Positions 1 through 9,967 of a DNA stretch of 50,951 bases are shown here, one piece after another. The notes under the pieces are model-generated. The model ran no database searches, was not told the origin of the DNA, and saw only the letters and a program-made list of their open reading frames with translations. Numbering within the stretch: position 1 is the stretch's first letter; every line of letters begins with the position of its first letter. The stretch is from the NCBI GenBank assembly GCA_002747975.1, contig PDRA01000023.1:1-50951 (forward strand), read 5' to 3'. The stretch is from Candidatus Altimarinota bacterium. GTDB taxonomy: Bacteria > Patescibacteriota > Gracilibacteria > BD1-5 > UBA2023. The position numbers and the translations under genes are program-made.

Positions 1-210
1 TCCAGAGACGAGCGTATATTCTGGTCAGTCAGGAAAAACTCCAATAACAGTCCCTACACTTGAATTTTCTTGCACACTTGCATCACTGAGATCAAAAGCG
101 AAAACAGAAGAAACATGAAACAGTGGAAACAATCAGAAAAAAAGAAAGAATACTTGCATTCCTGCCAGTACTTTCTTTGCCTGCAATTGTATATTTGTTT
201 TTGTATTCAT
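1..210 (-). CDS. Secreted cadherin-like domain protein, N-terminal part (runs off the window)
   Basis: Seen: the first 70 codons of a minus-strand gene whose 3' part lies beyond base 1. It opens with an ATG at 210-208 and a charged N-terminus, followed by a long hydrophobic stretch ending near VSSVFA, which reads as an export signal. The mature part begins with a segment containing VQENSSVGTVIG. This resembles the first strand of cadherin-like (CADG) repeats, where an acidic residue and a GTVxG turn are typical. TGA is read as Gly at two positions (LFFG and FPDG). Inference: an exported surface or adhesion protein. Only one partial domain is visible, so the family call is tentative; the signal peptide is clearer than the domain. 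Confidence 0.6.
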
Positions 211-343
211 AGTATTTTTTTGTATGAAAAAACAGAGACTAGATATAGTGTAGCATATATTTCTATATTTTGCAAATGTTTTCATTTGAGATTTTGAAAT
301 AAATTCAAAGCCTACCTGGGGGTTTGATTTGGGGACGACAGAA

Positions 344-748
344 GCCACGGGAACCACAGGAAACTGGATCCCGTATCAAGTGCGGGATGACAGAAAAAAG
401 GAACCAGACGAAACACGGAAACCACAGGAGCAAAATCAAACCTGTCATTCCTGCGCAGGCAGGAATCCATTCGGAGAGAAAAAGGAACTATGGGAAATAC
501 AGAAAAAGAAGATCCTGAAACAAGTTCTCAGATGACAGGGAAAAGAGATCGCCGCGCTCCGTTTCACTGCGCTCGCGATGACGGGAACCGCAGGAACCTG
601 GATCCCTGGTCAAGCCAGGGATGACAGAAACCGCGGGAACGAAAAATCCCCCGGCTCGTTTCACTCGCCTTCCCCCCTTTACAAAGGGGGCTTCAAAAGA
701 AAGTTGTCATTCCTGCAGGCCAAGAATCCATTCGGGGAAAGAAGTCCT
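344..748. repeat. Cluster of short palindromic repeats
   Basis: This gene-free stretch is filled with imperfect palindromes of the type GGATCC-stem-TCAAG-stem-GGATGACAG, at 366-393, 511-538 and 600-627. It also holds GTCATTCCTG-type palindromes at 444-468 and 706-729, a 38-base GAGATCGCCGCGC element at 545-582, and a CCCCTTTACAAAGGGGG element around 645-693. The 38-base element recurs essentially unchanged at 22056-22093. Local GC is clearly higher than in neighbouring genes. Short open frames can be drawn through it but they only translate the repeats. The elements resemble the dispersed GTCATTCC / CAAGTxCxGGATGACAG repeats seen in many bacteria. No transposase is nearby. Confidence 0.85.
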
Positions 749-1708
749 TTAATACATTAACTCATTTATAAGTATTACTGCCGCATAAATGGACCATATT
801 CCAACAATCTCTACCGCAGTTTTCCCGATATTTACAATCTTTCCCTGTGCTAAATTTATAACCCCTTTAGCCACGAAAACTACAGTAACATATGAAAGCA
901 CTTTGACAACTTTTGCCCGTTTTTCTTCTTTTTCGAGAAAATTACTACTATGTAATGACTCTGCCTTTTCAGCTCAAAACAAAGATTTTCCAGACACTGC
1001 TTTTGAATTTGTATCAAAACTCTGTGCTTTTTCTGTCCCAAATAAAGTTTTCCCGGTACTCACCTTCATCTCAGGTGTTTCTTGTGAGTTTTTTTTATTT
1101 TCTAAAGTTAAAAATTCTAATAACTGGTTTTTTATATACTGTTTATGTTTGAGCTCAACTGAATTATCATCAATAATAAGCTCAAAAACCTTTTTTGCAA
1201 GTTCTTTATTATAATCATAATTTTTATGACTTAACATATCATCAAGTAAAATATTTATTTCTTGGTAATGTATACTCTCTTGTGGAATTAGACTGCGTAT
1301 CAGTTTTTCAATAACCATTTCACGACTCGTATCCGTCTTTTCAACAAGTATCATCTCAATAAAATCAGCCGCTCGTTGTTTTTTTGTATCATTCAAATAA
1401 TTTCTATCTATTATTTCTTGTATTGCAATCAGAATTTTCGCTTTTTCAAAATCAGTATGTTTTTGCTGAAGCAGATCCAATTTTTTCAATATTAAAAATT
1501 GTTGATTATCACTGATAGTTGTACTCTTAATAAATTCCGAAAAGTCTTGAATCATTTGTTTTTCAAAAGAAGAGGGCAAATGCGATACGATTGTAGATTT
1601 TTTTCAGGAATCTGAATAATTTTCTAGAGTCAATGCAAATGTATATGAACCACAAAAAGAATACACCCAAAAGGATATAAGCAAAAAAGAAGCAATAAAT
1701 TTTTTCAT
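749..1708 (-). CDS. Secreted or membrane protein of unknown function
   Basis: A 319-residue protein once TGA is read as Gly (for example at 976-974). The start chosen is the ATG at 1708-1706, because it opens with a clear signal peptide (MKKFIASFLLISFWVYS, then a cut near TFA). The middle is helical, charged and rich in Lys, Glu, Asp and Gln, with no motif I recognise. The C-terminal 50 residues include a hydrophobic segment (VGIWSIYAAVILIN), so the protein may be held in the membrane by its tail. It lies 70 bases downstream of the TatD gene on the same strand and probably belongs to that operon. Unknown function; confidence is in the gene, not the role. Confidence 0.75.
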
Positions 1709-1778
1709 AGAAAAAAATAAATAATGGGTTTATTATACATTACTTTTACAAAAAAGTCAAGAGTATTTTAGAAGTTTT

Positions 1779-2585
1779 TTAAATCCCATACACCCGACAC
1801 GAATTCTCAAAAATTGTATCCTCAATACTCTGACTATCTTCATCTCGAAGTTCGCAGATTTTGTCGAAGACAAAGCGGACATTGGCAGGATTATTCTCTT
1901 GTCCACGGACAACTTGTGGTGCGAGGAAAGGTGAATCTGTCTCGATCAAAATCTTTTCAAGTGGAATTTTCGCAGCCGTCTCTTGTACTTTTTGTGCATT
2001 TTTGTACGTAACAATTCCCGAAAAGGAAACCATAAAATCATCACTCTGTTTTGAGAGCTCCTCAACCATATCGATATCCTCAGAAAAACAGTGTAAAATA
2101 TATTTTTTTAAATCATTTTCGATAATAAATTTAATCGTCTGATCACGAGCATCGCGTGTGTGGATTATGAGTGGAAGGTTGTATTTTTTTCCCAGTTCGA
2201 TTTGCCATTTCCACCATTTTTTTTGATTTTCAAGTTGAGTTTCTCGAATCTGATCATCTTTTGACATATGAAAAAAATCAAATCCACACTCCCCTATTGC
2301 GACAATTCTCTGGGAATTTTTTTCGATTATATGTATAAATTCTCATCGCAGATCTTCACTTGCATCAAAGTCCAAATCCTGACAGTCTGTCGGATGAAAT
2401 CCTACTGTGGCAAAAAATGTTTCTGGATAGCGATGTGCGAGTTCAATTGCTTTTTTCGAAGTTTCAAGATCACATCATATTTGTGTACTATACACCACAG
2501 AGTATTTTTTCATTTCATCTCTGATTTTTGAAATCTGCGGAGCAAGTGTATCCCAGTAGCAATGACTGTGTGTATCAAAAAGCAT
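1779..2585 (-). CDS. TatD-family metal-dependent DNase/hydrolase
   Basis: A 268-residue protein of the usual TatD length (about 260). Family motifs appear in order: DTHSH near the N-terminus, ATVGFHP, AIGECGFD, HTRDA, LHCFSED and ETDSPFLAP. These supply the His, Glu and Asp metal ligands of this TIM-barrel amidohydrolase-like family. Known members are Mg-dependent 3'-5' exonucleases or D-aminoacyl-tRNA-type hydrolases. TGA codes Gly in STQIG and DLRG. The start is the ATG at 2585-2583, immediately before the conserved first metal-binding strand; the gene begins 8 bases after the stop of the upstream PEGA-like gene, so the two are co-transcribed. One difference: the family's GLD is GFD here. 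Confidence 0.92.
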
Positions 2586-2593
2586 ATAAGAAA

Positions 2594-3673
2594 TTAATAA
2601 GAAAACGGAATTCGGATTTTATAGACAATATCATCAGAATCATAAGCATATACACTATTATCAGACAAGAATATTCCCTCAATATCTCTGTCCATACTAT
2701 TGACTGGGATCACACGAGCACTTGATCGATCAAGAAGCAATAGTTTCGAAGTGTCAGTTGGATAATTAGAAAGGCGTAATTTATTTGTATCGTTTTTTGA
2801 AATATAACCCAAACGGTACGTACTCCCAAGATCGATAGCATCAGTAAATCGGATATTTTCTTTCCAAATACTCCCCTGTTTTTTTTCTACTCAGGAATGA
2901 GTAAGAACACTCCACTGTGCATTATTGATACGAGCACCGACCACAGTATTTGCCCCTGTATATTTGATATTATTGTCAAATTGGTTCGTGCTCACATAGG
3001 TATCTGACTGCTTTGAAGTAATGATAAAAGTTTGATTTTTTGGATCATAGTGGGCACTGCGAATTGCAAATGGAAAATGATGAATTCTACGAAAAGTCGC
3101 ATCACGAAAGGTGCCAACATCACTTCAACTTGGTGTATTTATAAACACAAAAATTTGTCCTGCCTTGTCTCTATCTATCACAGTTGCATCACTTCAGAGT
3201 ATCTCTCGTACATCATCCGTCAAAAGACTTTTCTCATCAGAAGAAAGTGTATTTTGATCCCAAGAAACCGACACAAGGTCAATTTTTGGAGTCAATTGAT
3301 ATTTTTGTATTTTCTGTTCTCAGGAGAGAGCCACAATTTTTTTCGAAAAATCATTTGATCCACTGCGTGTAATTCTCAATTGATATTCGGCTGGCGGTAT
3401 TGGATCAAATGTACAGGTCTTTGTGCACTTTTTTTCGTATGATAGCACCCTATCAAGGAGTGGAAGCCAGGAATTCGTAAGCTTGGAATCAAGAGAGATA
3501 ACCGCTTCATATGAATTGTCTGGCGATATTTCAACGACAAGTGAGCTGGTATTTCGTACCATAAAAATATAATACAGTGCTCATGGAATGACAACAAGAA
3601 CAAGAAGCACGATGATGGCAAGTACTCTTGGACGAGTCAAAACAGCAAAAATTTTCTGAAAAAAAGAATACAT
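2594..3673 (-). CDS. Membrane-anchored PEGA-like protein of unknown function
   Basis: 359 residues. A single TM helix lies near the N-terminus (residues about 16-38, VLAIIVLLVLVVIP), followed by a large extracytoplasmic part. Residues about 45-115 contain an SLVVEISPDNSYEAVISLD strand and a PPAEYQLRITRSG turn, reminiscent of PEGA-type surface domains. The rest (TLSSDEKSLLTDD, then repeated YDPKNQTFIIT-like strands) looks like a beta-propeller or bead of strands, but I cannot name it. Gly is encoded by TGA at several sites (IPG, LSG, LG, PSG, HSG). It heads a minus-strand operon with the TatD gene and sits under a good minus promoter at 3708-3735. Confidence 0.75.
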
Positions 3674-3687
3674 TTTTATAAAAAAAG

Positions 3688-3715
3688 TTGAGAAAAATTC
3701 AAAAATGAGTATACA
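3688..3715 (+). promoter_or_regulatory. Plus-strand promoter for the delta'-like gene
   Basis: TTGAGA (3688-3693), a 16-base spacer, TATACA (3710-3715), 25 bases before the ATG at 3741. A TATAAT at 3721-3726 is a second possible -10, but no -35 fits it. The site shares bases with the divergent minus promoter. Confidence 0.5.
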
Positions 3716-3735
3716 GAAAGTATAATTTTTTTCAA
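3708..3735 (-). promoter_or_regulatory. Minus-strand promoter for the PEGA-like/TatD operon
   Basis: Reading the minus strand: TTGAAA (3735-3730), a 16-base spacer, TATACT (3713-3708). It lies 35 bases upstream of the ATG at 3673. It overlaps the plus-strand promoter of the divergent gene at 3741. Confidence 0.65.
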
Positions 3736-3740
3736 GTCTT

Positions 3741-4427
3741 ATGTCAAATATTTCTCTCGATGCCTATATCCAAAATATCAAATCAGATGCTCCGACTATC
3801 AGTGCAAGTATGGATGAGACTTCTCTCGTCCTCACTCTCAACTCTCTGTTTGATCTCGATATCAAAAATCTCGAAGAAACTACGGATCTCGCTCTCCATA
3901 GTGTGTTTTTTTATGATATTCCAGAGTGAAAAAAACACTTCAACATAGAAACAGTTCGTAAGTGTATTTGCGACACTGAACTCAAACCCTATAGTGGGAA
4001 GCATATTTTTGTCTTACGACACTTCGATACAGCCAATATCGAAGCGATGAATGCTATGCTCAAACTTCTAGAAGATACTCCAAAATACGCTGTCATACTC
4101 CTGGAAATCGAGAATGTGACAAGCCTCCTAGAGACGATACGATCTCGCAGTCTTCATTTTTGAACTGCTGAAAAACACTCCTGTCTCGATGATACCACAA
4201 AAGCACTTCTCGATGATTTTTCTCCAGAAAGCCCCTCAAAATGGCTCTTTCACCTGTATGGCGCAAAGTACACAAAGCAAGAGGCCATAGAGATACTCCA
4301 ACGCGTATATAGCAAGTATCATCCCGAAAAACAAAAATTTTGACAAGAAATGATTCGGGCACTTTTTGGAACCAATGAATCTCCACGAAATATCCTTGAT
4401 GCTTTTTTTCTCTGAAATACTCTATAG
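3741..4427 (+). CDS. DNA polymerase III delta'-like protein
   Basis: 228 residues. The middle matches the region after Walker B in the clamp-loader delta'/tau family: KHIFVLRHFDTANIEAMNAM, then LKLLEDTP, then a VILLEIENVTSLLETIRSR segment. The last resembles the sensor-1 strand and the TIxSR signature. Known role: the clamp-loader subunit that helps load the sliding clamp. There is no Walker A and no zinc finger, and the protein is shorter than E. coli delta' (334), as is common for delta' in reduced genomes. TGA = Gly four times (PEG, HFG, FG, LG). It precedes two tmk-like genes; holB-tmk adjacency is common in bacteria and supports the call. Confidence 0.75.
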
Positions 4428-4551
4428 AGTATAAAAATCAAAAACACCATATATAAGCGAAATAGAAAAAATAAAAATAAAAAACGAACTCTATTAAAAA
4501 TATACCACAGCATATTTACAAAAAACTTCTACAAAAAAAGAGAGAATATAT

Positions 4552-4580
4552 TTGACGAAAATAAGAAAAAATGGTATACT
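4552..4580 (+). promoter_or_regulatory. Promoter of the tmk pair
   Basis: TTGACG (4552-4557), a 17-base spacer, TATACT (4575-4580). The predicted transcription start is near 4587. An in-frame ATG at 4591 would give a nearly leaderless mRNA; the ATG at 4645 gives a leader of about 58 bases. Confidence 0.75.
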
Positions 4581-4644
4581 AGCTCGGTACATGGAGATGT
4601 ATACAAAAATTATTTTATCTTTTAATATTTCTCTTTTAACGTCT

Positions 4645-5457
4645 ATGCCAAAAAGTAGTACTGAGTGAAAAAAGACACCAAAAAAAACAACACGAGCCAA
4701 AAGTGCTCTCACGAAAAAGCGGGCTCCTCGAACCACAAAAAAAACAGAGAAACAAAGAAATTTCTTTTCAACAGAAGAACGACCTGGAACACTTATTATC
4801 GTCGAGTGATCGGATGGATCGGGAAAATCAACACAGCTCCTCATAGCAAAAAATCTTCTCGAATCGAACGGATTTTTTTGTGTTCACAGTGAATGGAACT
4901 CTTCTGAAAAGATTCATCCAATGCAAAAACGATTCAAAAAATTTGATCCATACATGCCTGCCGCAGTATTTGATATGATCTATGCCTCTGACTTTATAGA
5001 GCGCTATATCAACGAGATGAGAGGAGCACTCAAAGCTGGTATGGTCGTGCTCTGCGATCGGTACATGTATACCGCTCTAGCTCGTGGATATGCCCGAGGA
5101 CTCAAAATGGCACACCTCAAACCGTTTTATGATCTCTATTTCCCAGTTCCAGATATGGCATTCTATTTCCGTATCCCTGTTGATATTGCTTGTCAGCGAG
5201 CCATCGGACGAAATCCTCTCAAGCACTATGAAGCTTGAATGGATGCTCGATACTCAGACAATATTATCGAAAGTTTTAAATGATTTCAAACAAAAATCAT
5301 AGAATGATACGATATACTTGCCGAAGAAAATGGTATGTATGTCATCGATGGAGCTGAACCTGTTTACAAAACCACTCCGATATTTATAGAAAAAATTGCC
5401 GAGTATTTTGAGAAAAAATATGAAATTCGACTCATGGGACCTCACTACAACAAATAA
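4645..5457 (+). CDS. tmk: Thymidylate kinase (dTMP kinase) with basic N-terminal extension
   Basis: 270 residues. Makes dTDP from dTMP and ATP. The P-loop EGSDGSGKSTQ has its first Gly written TGA (4807-4809). The DRY motif is present (VVLCDRYMYTALARG), as is an acceptor helix with FDMIYASDF. About 50 residues rich in Lys, Thr and Arg precede the first strand; normal Tmk (about 210) lacks this. The start at 4645 is uncertain: an in-frame ATG at 4591 would add 18 residues and lies only 10 bases past the -10. A second, more divergent paralogue follows 25 bases downstream. Confidence 0.85.
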
Positions 5458-5482
5458 TTTACTTCAATACTCACCTTATTTT

Positions 5483-6265
5483 ATGCGACCAAATATATCT
5501 AACTGTCATGCTCTTCCTGGTACTCTTATCATCTTCGAATGATCGGATGGCTCAGGAAAATCAACACAAATCCAAGCCCTCAAAAAATCCCTCGAAAAAG
5601 AAGGAAAACTTGTGAAAGTATCAAGCTGGAAATCAGCTCCAGTGCTCTCAAGTTTTATGCATCAAAATGAAAGCCTTACCAAGTTTCAGGCTCGAATTCT
5701 TCCAGAAACTTCACTGTTTATGCAGGCAGCCGATCTTCTCTATCGAATAGAAAGAGAAATTATCCCTGCTCTCAAACAGGGGAAAATTGTACTCATGGAT
5801 CGATGAATCCAAACCCTTCTCGTACGAGGACTTATGATAGGTATGACCGATACTCAAATTCGACACGGACTTCTCTGGTGGAGAAATACGATTTATAAAG
5901 AACTATTTGACATGGCTCATACGGTGTATTTTACGATTTCTCCAGAAGAATCGCTTCGACGTTTGCAAATTCGATCCACTCAAGAGCAAAAAGAAATCCT
6001 TGGACACAAGTTCAAAAAAACAAAACTTGACGGTACTCTTCTCGCACTTCACTTTATTAATTCTCTTGTCTACGCTTCTGACGGGAAAAAAATGACTCGA
6101 AATGACAAAAAAGTATTTATCGAAAATATACAGAAAAAAATCATCGATACCTATACTCGCGTCTTTCAAGATGAGACGCTCCCTTATACAGAAATCGACG
6201 CTCTGCAAACGAAGAAATCTATCCTCAATTCACTGCGAAGACAGGTTATTGATGCGCTTCTCTAG
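5483..6265 (+). CDS. Divergent thymidylate-kinase-like P-loop kinase
   Basis: 260 residues, paralogous to the preceding tmk. The P-loop FEGSDGSGKSTQ has its first Gly as TGA (5540-5542). The segment IVLMDRGIQTLLVRG corresponds to the DRY loop, but the Tyr is replaced by a TGA-encoded Gly. The following WWRNTIYKELFDMAHTVYF helps fix the core fold. The C-terminal 90 residues are longer than in normal Tmk. The loss of the DRY Tyr suggests altered substrate choice, for example another nucleotide, or a non-catalytic role. Co-transcribed with tmk and followed by a terminator at 6281-6309. Confidence 0.75.
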
Positions 6266-6280
6266 ATAAAAAGAAAATCA

Positions 6281-6309
6281 AAAAAATCCTCGTAAATGAG
6301 GATTTTTTT
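6281..6309 (+). terminator. Rho-independent terminator after the tmk pair
   Basis: An AAATCCTC / GAGGATTT hairpin with a short loop, followed by a run of T. The A-run on its left side makes it able to work for the converging minus gene ending at 6320 as well. Confidence 0.8.
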
Positions 6310-6319
6310 ATTGGGGACA

Positions 6320-7156
6320 CTATTTGTTTTCTTTAATCTTTTTGACTCGTTTTTTTACCTTGCCTGAACCTCAAGACTGTGATTTTTTCTTGATTTTTTT
6401 GAGTGCTTTTTTTGTTTCTGTTTCAAGCAGTTGAATTGCTTTTTGGTTTTTTTCCTTGATAATCTCTCTTCTTCGAGGTATTACCAAAAATAATACAAGT
6501 CAGATTCACACGACCACTATAAGCATAAGTCCCCAATTAAATTCTTTTTTGATATGTACATACGGAACTTCAAGGGGCAGTGAAAATTCTTGTATTTTTG
6601 TCTCCCCACCGATAAGATCTCTAAATTCTATCTTCACTTGGGCTGTAAAATGACGAGTACTCTCAATAACCGAGAGTTTTTCCCATAGTGCAAACGAAGG
6701 AATCGAATCTCCGTGTCATAATGGCGAAGAAAATTCAATACTTGGGATACCATCCTTGACGAAGCGATCAGCAAATCATTTCCACTCTGAAGAGAAAGAA
6801 ACTGTTTGACCTGCTGGAATTTTTCGTCCCTCTGGATTGAGGCGAATATAGTCTACAACCTCTGTCTGCAGCAATGTACCAAGATCATTTCTTGCACCAT
6901 CAATTCCAATTTTCTCAAGTGCTTTCCCATTCTCATCAATCAAGACAATTTTTCCAGACGGGATGACACTCACTGATCCGCTATTGTGAATCGGGATTTT
7001 TATTGTAAAAACAAAATCTCAAGAATGAATTTCTGGCACTTTCCAAAAAGGATTCAGCGTGCTTAAAAAATTAGCATTTTGGCTGTGGGCAAAAGTCGGA
7101 AACACAACAAAACAAATACCAATAGCGATAAGAAGAGGATAAAAGCGTGAATTCAT
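6320..7156 (-). CDS. Membrane-anchored Ig-like surface protein
   Basis: 278 residues with an export signal (MNSRFYPLLIAIGICFVVF, cut near AHS). An extracytoplasmic beta-rich part follows, containing SGKIVLIDENGKALEKIG and PAGQTVSFSSEW, a pattern like the Ig-like domains of DUF916/WxL-type and similar patescibacterial surface proteins. Next come one TM helix (NWGLMLIVVVGIGLVLFLVI) and a very basic cytoplasmic tail ending KKRVKKIKENK. The sorting-signal-like order (domain, TM, Lys/Arg tail) suggests a protein displayed on the cell surface but kept in the membrane. It is downstream of radA with a 192-base gap and a possible promoter of its own at 7188-7215. Function unknown. Confidence 0.75.
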
Positions 7157-7187
7157 AGTAAGAAAATAACAAAAATATCTTTTCTCT

Positions 7188-7215
7188 ATCATATACAAAA
7201 CAGCCAAAAAATCAA
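7188..7215 (-). promoter_or_regulatory. Possible minus-strand promoter for the Ig-like protein gene
   Basis: On the minus strand: TTGATT (7215-7210), a 16-base spacer, TATGAT (7193-7188), 31 bases upstream of the ATG at 7156. Only moderate matches to consensus. Confidence 0.4.
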
Positions 7216-7348
7216 ATTAGAGAACACTACTTTTGCTATACTTTTTTAAAAAATCCATTATAATGCAATTCTCACTGTTTTTTGTAAAATAAAAAAATAA
7301 AATCCTCTCTTAATACCACTTATCTTCTCTTTTTATATAGGGTATATT

Positions 7349-8671
7349 TTATAGGCTCGCTATATTTTTTATTCGAACACACTTCATTCATTTTGGGACT
7401 TTTCCCTGGTATGAGTCTGGGATATATGCATGATCGAATCCTAATTTCTTTGCTTCATAGAGACGCTTTTCGAGAAGAAAAACATTTTTGACCACACCTG
7501 TAAGGGATGTCTCTCAAAAGTAGAGAGTTTTCCCATTTGAGACTCATTTTTTTGCACTCTGCAAAGCCGCAATACAAGCCAAATCCACTCATGGCTCTGT
7601 GATTTTGAGTCCTCGTGCCACATTGAGATATACATCATAGCTATCAAGTTTTGATTTTGTAAATTTTGACATCACAGCAATGAGCAAATCAAGCTTACTG
7701 CTAAGAATTCATCGAGACGACCGCTTTGGATACCCAAATTTTGTTACCGTTGTCAATGCCTCTATTTCAATGAGAATAGGACGATTTCATTCGAGTGTGA
7801 GCGTAAGCGCGCTCCCTGGAAGCTGAAAGTTTTCTGGCTCAATAAACTCCATTCATGGATTTGGCATATCAATAAGTCCATTTGATTCCATACGAAAAAT
7901 TCCAACAGCATCAGTCGGTCAAAACCGATTTTTGAAGGCTCGCAGTATTCGATAATTTTCGGTACGAACTCACTCAAGAAAAAGAACCACATCAACCAGA
8001 TGCTCCAGAGATTTTGGACCACCAATACTTCCATCTTTTGTGATATGTCCGATGAGAATGATGGATTTTTTTGATTTTTTTGCTAATCCCATGCAACTTT
8101 CTGTAATCAATCGAATTTGAGAAATACTTCCAGAAACCCCATCAAGAGACGATGATGAGAGGACAGAGAGTGAGTCAATAATAACCACATCAGCCTTTGA
8201 GTGCTCAATAGACTGGAAAATATCATCAAAATTATTTTCGGTCAAAAGTCGAATATTTTCATGATTGACACCAAGTCTTTGGGCGCGACCAGATATCTGA
8301 GCTCTATGCTCCTCACCAGAAATATAGAGAATATCGAGATCTGTATTCGCATACCACTGACTCATCTGGAGAGCGAGAGTCGACTTTCCAATACCAGGTT
8401 CCCCAGAAAGCAAAACAAGTGATCACTTGGAAAGTCATCCGCCCAGTACACTATCAAGCTCACTAGAACTGCTGGTATAACGAATACTATCCCCAGTTTG
8501 ATTTGAATCAATTTGATAGGATTCCTTGATACTCCCTGCTATTTTTGATGTATGAGGCAAGGATTCTTTTTTTTCTTCAAGTGTATTCCATTCCCCACAC
8601 TGAGGACACTTCCCCGCCCATTTTGGAGCCCGAGCTTGACAACTAGTGCATACAAACATAATTTTTGACAT
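7349..8671 (-). CDS. radA: DNA repair protein RadA
   Basis: 440 residues, close to the family norm (about 450). An N-terminal C4 zinc finger is followed by the RecA-like core with Walker A GEPGIGKST and VVIIDSLSVL (Walker B). The RadA-specific KNRFG motif is present, and its Gly is TGA (7921-7919), one of the best proofs of the recoding. The C-terminal Lon-like domain begins near PILIEIEALTT and ends with SRGILSSKLDLLIAV and PDSYQGK-type segments. RadA is a DnaB-type helicase acting on branched recombination intermediates. It sits 39 bases downstream of recX, so the two form a recombination operon. Confidence 0.96.
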
Positions 8672-8710
8672 AAAAAAAACTAATAACTAGTATATACAAA
8701 AGAAAATAAC

Positions 8711-9280
8711 TTACAAATCTTTTTCTTCTTGTTCTTGAATTCTTTGATACGAAAATCAGCGCCTCATCAGTGCTTGAAAGTATTTATTTTTTCATTCGAA
8801 AGTATTCATATCATATTTTTTTGCATATTTTTGCATATAAAACCGAAGTGATTTACTATCATCATACGAATCAAGAAGATCCTTCATTTGCTCAGAAAAA
8901 TATGGGTACTCTCTGCATAGCGTTATGTATATTTCTTTTTGCGATTTTTTGCGATATAAATATGTTTCTATTTTTTGTACAATATATTTTTCATATTGAT
9001 CCCAGTCTTTTAGTGTACTTTCATATTTTTGTATCCCCTGCGCAATACTCTCTTTCGTAAATTCTTTTGTCATCAATTTCACTGTAATTTGTGATATTGA
9101 TTTTCACTGGTTTATAAATGTATTCATCCAGGCATCAAGCATTATAGCCTCATCATAGCCCATCTGAACAATAAATTTTTCTGGATGATTGACCTTCTTT
9201 TTCTCGAGATAAGTAAGAAGTCTCTTGTATGACGGAGCATATCGAGTAATGTAGTTTTTTACTTTTGATTGTATATTCAT
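8711..9280 (-). CDS. recX: RecX-like regulatory protein
   Basis: 189 residues, helical throughout, with the repeated three-helix pattern of RecX. The N-terminal YITRYAPSYKRLLTYLEKKK segment corresponds to the first repeat. The C-terminal ALMRRGFSYQRIQ corresponds to the RRGFsy..I signature; its Gly is a TGA. RecX binds RecA filaments and limits their extension. Here it is paired with radA rather than recA. The start at 9280 is the first ATG of the frame. Similarity is through short motifs, so the call is good but not certain. Confidence 0.75.
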
Positions 9281-9472
9281 AGAAAAAATACAAAATGTAT
9301 TTCTATCATATCAACAAAATAGAAAAATGCAAATAATAATACGAGCATATATTCTTCCTATTATTACACAAAATATCATACGTTTATGGTGAATTTAATA
9401 GGGATTTTTCAGGAATATTTATTAATGCGAAAAATTGCATTAATAAAAAAATAAAATTTGTATACAAAAGTT

Positions 9473-9501
9473 TTGACAGAAAGGGGTTTTTTGATTACAA
9501 T
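9473..9501 (+). promoter_or_regulatory. Strong promoter for the small basic protein gene
   Basis: TTGACA (9473-9478), a 17-base spacer, TACAAT (9496-9501). Near-consensus, 34 bases before the ATG at 9536. The rest of 9281-9535 holds nothing else I can identify. Confidence 0.8.
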
Positions 9502-9535
9502 GGTGGTAGTAGCTTTTATATTTTAATCAAATAAA

Positions 9536-9817
9536 ATGAACTCCTCCACACATACATCCAAGGCATCGAAAAAAAAAGAAACTCTTCATATAAAAGAGTG
9601 ATGAGCTCATATAAATGCCTGGGAGAATACTCGTCCCTCTTTTTTGGAGGAATATTGATTTGATCCTGATTTTTTTAAAAACTATAGAACGCAGAGAAAA
9701 CGAGCCGAAAAAGAATTCAATCAATGGAAAGAAAACAAAAAACAAAAAAGAAATTCACCGACAAAGGGTCCTAGTATGGATCTATGGAGACGATTTAATC
9801 TGCCAGACGAAGAATAA
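9536..9817 (+). CDS. Small basic protein of unknown function
   Basis: 93 residues, rich in Lys, Arg, Asn and Ser. It contains TGA-encoded glycines (KEGGAHINAWENT, EEYGFDPDFF). The first 20 residues are a Ser/Thr/Lys-rich tail. The segment RKRAEKEFNQWKENKKQK is strongly basic and helical, so nucleic-acid or ribosome binding is possible but not shown. It has a near-consensus promoter of its own and a good terminator after it, so it is a monocistronic, probably well-expressed gene. Not a family I recognise. Confidence 0.7.
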
Positions 9818-9849
9818 AAAAAGTTTGAAAAAAATATCGATTCTTATAT

Positions 9850-9878
9850 ACTGTATAGTGAACCTATACAGTTTTTTT
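9850..9878 (+). terminator. Rho-independent terminator
   Basis: A perfect 9-bp stem ACTGTATAG / CTATACAGT with a 5-base loop, followed by TTTTTT. Ends the small gene at 9536-9817. Confidence 0.85.
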
Positions 9879-9967
9879 GTGGTTTCCTTTTTTTATTTCA
9901 AAAAAGGAGTATCCCCTCGGGAAAAGTAGGTATTTATATATTTTATTTTTTATTATTTTACAACACT

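Noticed and set aside
344-748. Short open frames through the repeat cluster as genes
   Set aside because: They only translate the palindromic repeats; both strands and several frames are equally open and none has export or domain features.
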